In this document: positions 15,311 to 20,166 of the stretch, piece after piece | How the letters are laid out: each line of letters opens with the position of its first letter | Position numbering within the stretch: the first letter of the stretch is position 1 | NCBI GenBank assembly: GCA_001310555.1 | Contig: BAXO01000093.1 | Span: 1 to 20,166 of the forward strand | Length of the DNA stretch: 20,166 nucleotides | Direction of reading: 5' to 3' | Origin: Bacillus sp. JCM 19058 | GTDB lineage: Bacteria > Bacillota > Bacilli > Bacillales_H > Bacillaceae_D | The notes under the pieces: generated by a model | Database searches by the model: none | Told to the model about the DNA's origin: nothing | What the model saw: the letters and a program-made list of their open reading frames with translations, nothing else | Program-made: the position numbers and the translations under genes

Positions 15311-16342
15311 ATGAAACCACGGAAAATTGGAATGCGGTTTCTCCCCTTTTCTTTCCTGCTGCTGCTATTGACAGGCTGCTTGGGAAAAGAGAATTTAACA
15401 GCTCTTGATCCGAAGGGACCTCAGGCTGAGACAATTTTAGACGGGATGATTCTGTCGCTGTACGTCATGGCCTTTGTAACAATTGTCGTCTTTGCGATCT
15501 TTTTCATTATTATTAGTAAGTACCGTCGGAAGGCCGGAGACGATGAAATTCCAAAACAAGTACACGGGAATGTGAAGCTTGAAATACTCTGGACGGTTAT
15601 CCCGATTATCCTTCTAGCGATCTTAGCGGTCCCAACAATTACAGGACAATTTTATCTTGCTGACGTAGAGCCAGATCCGGAAATCGGAGAGGATACCGTT
15701 GAAATTAAAGTAACCGGACACCAGTTCTGGTGGCAATTCGATTATGAAAACGAAGACTTTACCGCAGGGCAGGAAGTCTACATTCCTGTCGGCGAAAAAG
15801 TACTATTTGAGCTTCATTCGCAAGACGTCATTCACTCCTTCTGGGTACCAGCCCTTGGTGGGAAGCTGGACGTCGTTCCGGGAATTACAAATAATATGTG
15901 GCTTGAAGCCAATGAACCTGGAGTGTATAAAGGGAAATGTGCTGAGCTTTGCGGTCCTTCTCACGCATTGATGGACTTTAAACTGATTGCGCTGGAACGT
16001 GACGATTATGATGCATGGGTTGCAGGAATGCAAGCAGAACCGGAAGCACCTACCGAAACGCTGGCGAACGAAGGGCGCGAGCTATTTGAAGGTCTTGGCT
16101 GTATCGGCTGTCATGCTATTGGCGGTTCAGGGACGGCTGCAGGTCCTGCCTTAACGAATTTTGGCGACCGTGAATCGCTTGCGGGTTATCTTGACGTGAC
16201 AGATGAAAATATCGCGCAATGGATTCGTGATCCGCAATCGCTTAAACAAGGAAACGGGATGCCGGCATTTCCTGATGTGACTGACGAAGAAGTGGAAGCA
16301 CTCACTGCCTACTTGAAATCATTAAAAGTTGTCGATGAGTAA
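15311..16342 (+). CDS. ctaC: Cytochrome c oxidase (caa3) subunit II CtaC with fused cytochrome c
   Basis: Subunit II takes electrons from cytochrome c and passes them through CuA. Lipoprotein signal: MKPRKIGMRFLPFSFLLLLL then TGC (Cys23 is the lipid site). Two helices follow (about 45-70 and 88-110), then the cupredoxin domain with HQFWWQFDYE and the CuA motif GKCAELCGPSHALM (C210, C214, H218, M221). A C-terminal cytochrome c domain has CIGCH (264-268) and GNGMPAF (axial Met), which marks it as caa3-type. Start ATG 15311 gives a standard signal peptide and follows GTGAGGT; the longer start at 15269 adds 14 residues that do not fit. 343 residues; frame intact. Confidence 0.95.
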   Translation: MKPRKIGMRFLPFSFLLLLLTGCLGKENLTALDPKGPQAETILDGMILSLYVMAFVTIVVFAIFFIIISKYRRKAGDDEIPKQVHGNVKLEILWTVIPIILLAILAVPTITGQFYLADVEPDPEIGEDTVEIKVTGHQFWWQFDYENEDFTAGQEVYIPVGEKVLFELHSQDVIHSFWVPALGGKLDVVPGITNNMWLEANEPGVYKGKCAELCGPSHALMDFKLIALERDDYDAWVAGMQAEPEAPTETLANEGRELFEGLGCIGCHAIGGSGTAAGPALTNFGDRESLAGYLDVTDENIAQWIRDPQSLKQGNGMPAFPDVTDEEVEALTAYLKSLKVVDE

Positions 16343-16369
16343 TTTGAGTTGAGAAGGAGGATAATTCCA

Positions 16370-18236
<1,867 letters not shown>

Positions 18237-18238
18237 GA

Positions 18239-18860
18239 ATGTCCGATATCGTCGATACTTCCAAAGGCTTGCCTTCTCATCCAGAGCGGGCGACTCTTGA
18301 AGGAAAAAACAAATTTCTCGGTTTCTGGTTCTTCCTTGGCGGAGAAACGGTCCTTTTTGCCACCTTTTTTTGGTACGTATTTAGGATTACGGACTGGAAC
18401 CGCCGACGGTCCTGCCTCACATGAAATTTTTCAGCTGCCGCTTGTATTTATTATGACAATGCTTCTATTGACAAGTAGCTTAACAAGTGTGCTGGCGATG
18501 TTTGCGATGAAAAAGAACAATTTCAAGACGATGATGGCATGGTTATGGATAACCGTTTTGCTCGGATTAGGTTTCTTAGGCTTTGAAATTTATGAGTTCT
18601 ATGAGTATGTGACTCACTACGAGCTCGGCTTTTCCACAAGTGCTTTTTCTTCAGCCTTCTACTCGCTCGTAGGCTTGCACGGGTTCCATGTTATTTTCGG
18701 GTTGAGCTGGTTCATTACATTGCTCGTTCGTTATTCACGCAGTGGCATTACGTTAACGAATGCGCCGAAGTTTTATTTAGCCAGCCTGTATTGGCACTTT
18801 ATCGACGTTGTGTGGGTATTTATTTTCACCGTCGTATATCTTATGGGAGTAGGAGGTTGA
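18239..18860 (+). CDS. ctaE: Cytochrome c oxidase subunit III CtaE (frameshifted as read)
   Basis: Subunit III of the caa3 oxidase, an all-helical membrane protein. It starts MSDIVDTSKGLPSHPERATL. As read the frame breaks in T7 18365-18371. With T6 it continues ATFFGTYLGLRTGTADGPAS, then MTMLLLTSSLTSVLAMFAM, FYSLVGLHGFHVIFGLSW and WHFIDVVWVFIFTVVYLMG. Repaired length is 206 residues with five helices, as in the family. ATG 18239 follows AAAGGAGGAAAC, which lies at the end of ctaD. Confidence 0.93.
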
Positions 18861-18864
18861 TTGG

Positions 18865-19208
18865 ATGGCTGATCACTTGAGCAAACCATTTGAACAAAGT
18901 GCGATGACGGACGAGGAAAAGCGGTATATTAAGAAAGAATCGCGTAAGCAGATCATGCTTTTGCGCTAATGATTTTCTTGACACTCCTTTCCTTCCTTGC
19001 TGTTGCCAGTGAAATAGTCCCGCGTACGTTCGCCGTTCCGTTTATTTTGATCTTAGCAGCGATTCAATTCGGACTGCAATTGTTCTTCTTTATGCATTTA
19101 AAGGATAAAGATCATGGGTGGGCAACGACATTTATGGTTTCAGCTTTATTTATCACGATTCCAACGATTGCAGCGTTAATGCTTTTAATCGGGATTACTA
19201 AATATTAA
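18865..19208 (+). CDS. ctaF: Cytochrome c oxidase subunit IV CtaF (frameshifted as read)
   Basis: Small subunit IV of the caa3 oxidase. The N-terminus MADHLSKPFEQSAMTDEEKR is soluble. One base is missing after ATG at 18955-18957; inserting it after the G gives QIM-xFALMIFLTLLSFLAVAS. Two more helices follow, with FGLQLFFFMHLKDKDHGW, the family's most conserved stretch, and the end GITKY. Repaired length is 114 residues and three helices. ATG 18865 lies 4 bases after the ctaE stop with GGAGG before it. A terminator follows at 19216. Confidence 0.93.
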
Positions 19209-19215
19209 AATGTGG

Positions 19216-19250
19216 CGGATGTGAGAAAGCTTCTTCTCGCATCCGTTTTA
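19216..19250 (+). terminator. Terminator of the ctaB-F operon
   Basis: CGGATGTGAGAA (19216-19227) pairs with TTCTCGCATCCG (19234-19245), allowing one G-T pair, followed by TTTTAT. Confidence 0.82.
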
Positions 19251-19525
19251 TATTAATTTGGCGTGAACGATGCTTAAATCAAGCTTAGCCCTGTCCAGTG
19301 CAGGTACCCAGCAACGAGCACTTCCTTTGTCAATGTCCGATAAGGTAACAACTAGTTCCTGACGTCCTTGTGCTTCCTTGCTCTCTGCCGAGCCCGTCCA
19401 GTTTGTCCGTTCAAACAGGACTCTGCGTTTTTGTTCAAGAAGAAAAAAATTCATCGGATTGTAATAAGAATAACGTGTGTAGTCTGGAAAGGAGCAAGTA
19501 TAATGGAAGAGTGTAGGAGTCAAGC
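19251..19525. other. Gap between ctaF and the DUF420 gene
   Basis: No gene is firmly supported. The minus strand is open from 19604 to 19248; an internal ATG at about 19454 would give a 68-codon product ending DRAKLDLSIVHAKLI, with no ribosome site. In B. subtilis ctaG sits in this place, and I see no trace of it. Confidence 0.4.
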
Positions 19526-19546
19526 TTGAAAAAGGAGTTGGAACGA

Positions 19547-20101
19547 TTGAGCAATTACAAACCGGAAGGCCTAGTCCCACGGCAAAAAAGGAATTATCGG
19601 CCATGGATTATCGCGATATCAATAATCGTAATTGGGCTTGTCGGGCTTTTGTCTGGTATGCCGGGAGTAGAAGGCTTCGATGCCTTTGACTTAACGATTT
19701 TACCTAAAATGAATGCCATTTTTAATAGTTTCACGTTTTTATTTCTGTTAGGGGCATTGCTCGCGATCTTGAAAAAAAACATTACTCTTCATCGTCGCTT
19801 CATTTACGCAGCTTTTGTCACGACATTCTTTTTTTTGATCACCTATGTCGCACATCATTTTTTAGCGCCGTCGACTCCCTATGGCGGATCTGGAATCATG
19901 GCTGCTATTTATTATTTTGTCCTGATTACTCATATTGTACTGGCAGCAGTTATTGTCCCGCTCGCGCTTACAGCCGTTACTCGTGCCTGGAACATGGAAA
20001 TTGAGCGTCATCGGAAAATTGCCCGCTGGACGATGCCGCTATGGCTGTACGTAAGCGCCACAGGTGTTTTAGTTTATTTGCTAATTTCCCCTTATTATTA
20101 A
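19547..20101 (+). CDS. DUF420 family membrane protein (YozB/CtaM-like)
   Basis: Integral membrane protein with five predicted helices. It has a conserved start YKPEGLVPRQKRNYRPWI, then PKMNAIFNSFTFLFLLGA, then LHRRFIYAAFVTTFFFLITY and VAHHFLAPSTPYGG, and late RAWNMEIERHRKIARWTMPL. The spaced N, H and HH positions are typical of DUF420. The S. aureus member CtaM is needed for maturation of a heme-copper oxidase, which fits the position right after the caa3 operon. The chosen start is TTG 19547, 9 bases after AAAGGAG, giving 184 residues. TTG 19526 after AGGAG is also in frame and adds MKKELER. The frame is intact despite A8 and T8 runs. Confidence 0.85.
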   Translation: MSNYKPEGLVPRQKRNYRPWIIAISIIVIGLVGLLSGMPGVEGFDAFDLTILPKMNAIFNSFTFLFLLGALLAILKKNITLHRRFIYAAFVTTFFFLITYVAHHFLAPSTPYGGSGIMAAIYYFVLITHIVLAAVIVPLALTAVTRAWNMEIERHRKIARWTMPLWLYVSATGVLVYLLISPYY

Positions 20102-20108
20102 GAAAAAT

Positions 20109-20166
20109 GTAGACAATAGGGCTCTGAGGAACAATTCCTCAGAGCCCTATTAAAATCTGAACAGTT
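20109..20166. mobile_element. Second IS end (same type as 7695-7748), cut by the window edge
   Basis: GTAGACAA leads into AATAGGGCTCTGAGGAA (20115-20131), which pairs perfectly with TTCCTCAGAGCCCTATT (20135-20151), then TTAAAATCTGAACAGTT. It matches the layout at 7695-7748, with compensating stem changes. It may also act as terminator for the DUF420 gene, whose stop is 7 bases before. Confidence 0.55.

Overview
The window is a stretch of ordinary chromosome from an endospore-forming member of the Bacillaceae. Three things point there: spore-linked small proteins at the left end (YjcZ family and DUF1657), the typA-ylaH-ylaI-phoH-ylaL-glsA-ylaN order known from the Bacillus subtilis yla region, and the cta cluster for heme A and cytochrome caa3 oxidase. 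I would not name a species. Compared with B. subtilis (from memory), ftsW and pycA are not between ylaN and ctaA, and ctaG is not directly after ctaF.

Layout: 1-760 holds yjcZ and a DUF1657 gene, both on the minus strand with their terminators. 1117-2811 is a molybdenum-cofactor pair (MocA/MobA-like nucleotidyltransferase and XdhC-like protein). 3055-4746 is an inositol-monophosphatase family gene overlapping a 3-hydroxyisobutyrate-dehydrogenase family gene. 4811-4996 is a small DUF5325 (YlaF) membrane protein. 5444-12619 is the yla region: typA, ylaH, ylaI, phoH, ylaL, glutaminase and ylaN. 12718-20101 holds ctaA, divergent from ctaB-ctaC-ctaD-ctaE-ctaF, then a DUF420 (YozB/CtaM-like) gene. 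CtaB and CtaA make heme O and then heme A. CtaC-F are the subunits of a caa3-type terminal oxidase, and DUF420 proteins are linked to oxidase maturation. ResD-like TGTGAA boxes lie in front of ctaB.

The accessory part is 7640-8430, between the convergent ylaH and ylaI. A 38/39-bp terminator palindrome is present twice as a direct repeat. It brackets a decayed IS1182-like transposase, an IS end carrying a covarying hairpin, and a nested palindromic repeat of a kind I associate with Bacillaceae. The same IS end recurs at the last 58 bases of the window, which predicts a second copy just outside.

At least 17 single-base indels break nine genes, several of them core genes (typA, phoH, ctaD, ctaE, ctaF, glsA and others). 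Undoing each one gives full-length proteins, for typA, ctaD and glsA exactly the B. subtilis length. Ten of the 17 are extra bases in runs of seven or eight A or T. I read this as mainly uncorrected sequencing error, not gene decay, and describe the genes as repaired while marking each break. I see no CRISPR array, no rRNA or tRNA, and no convincing new multi-gene system.
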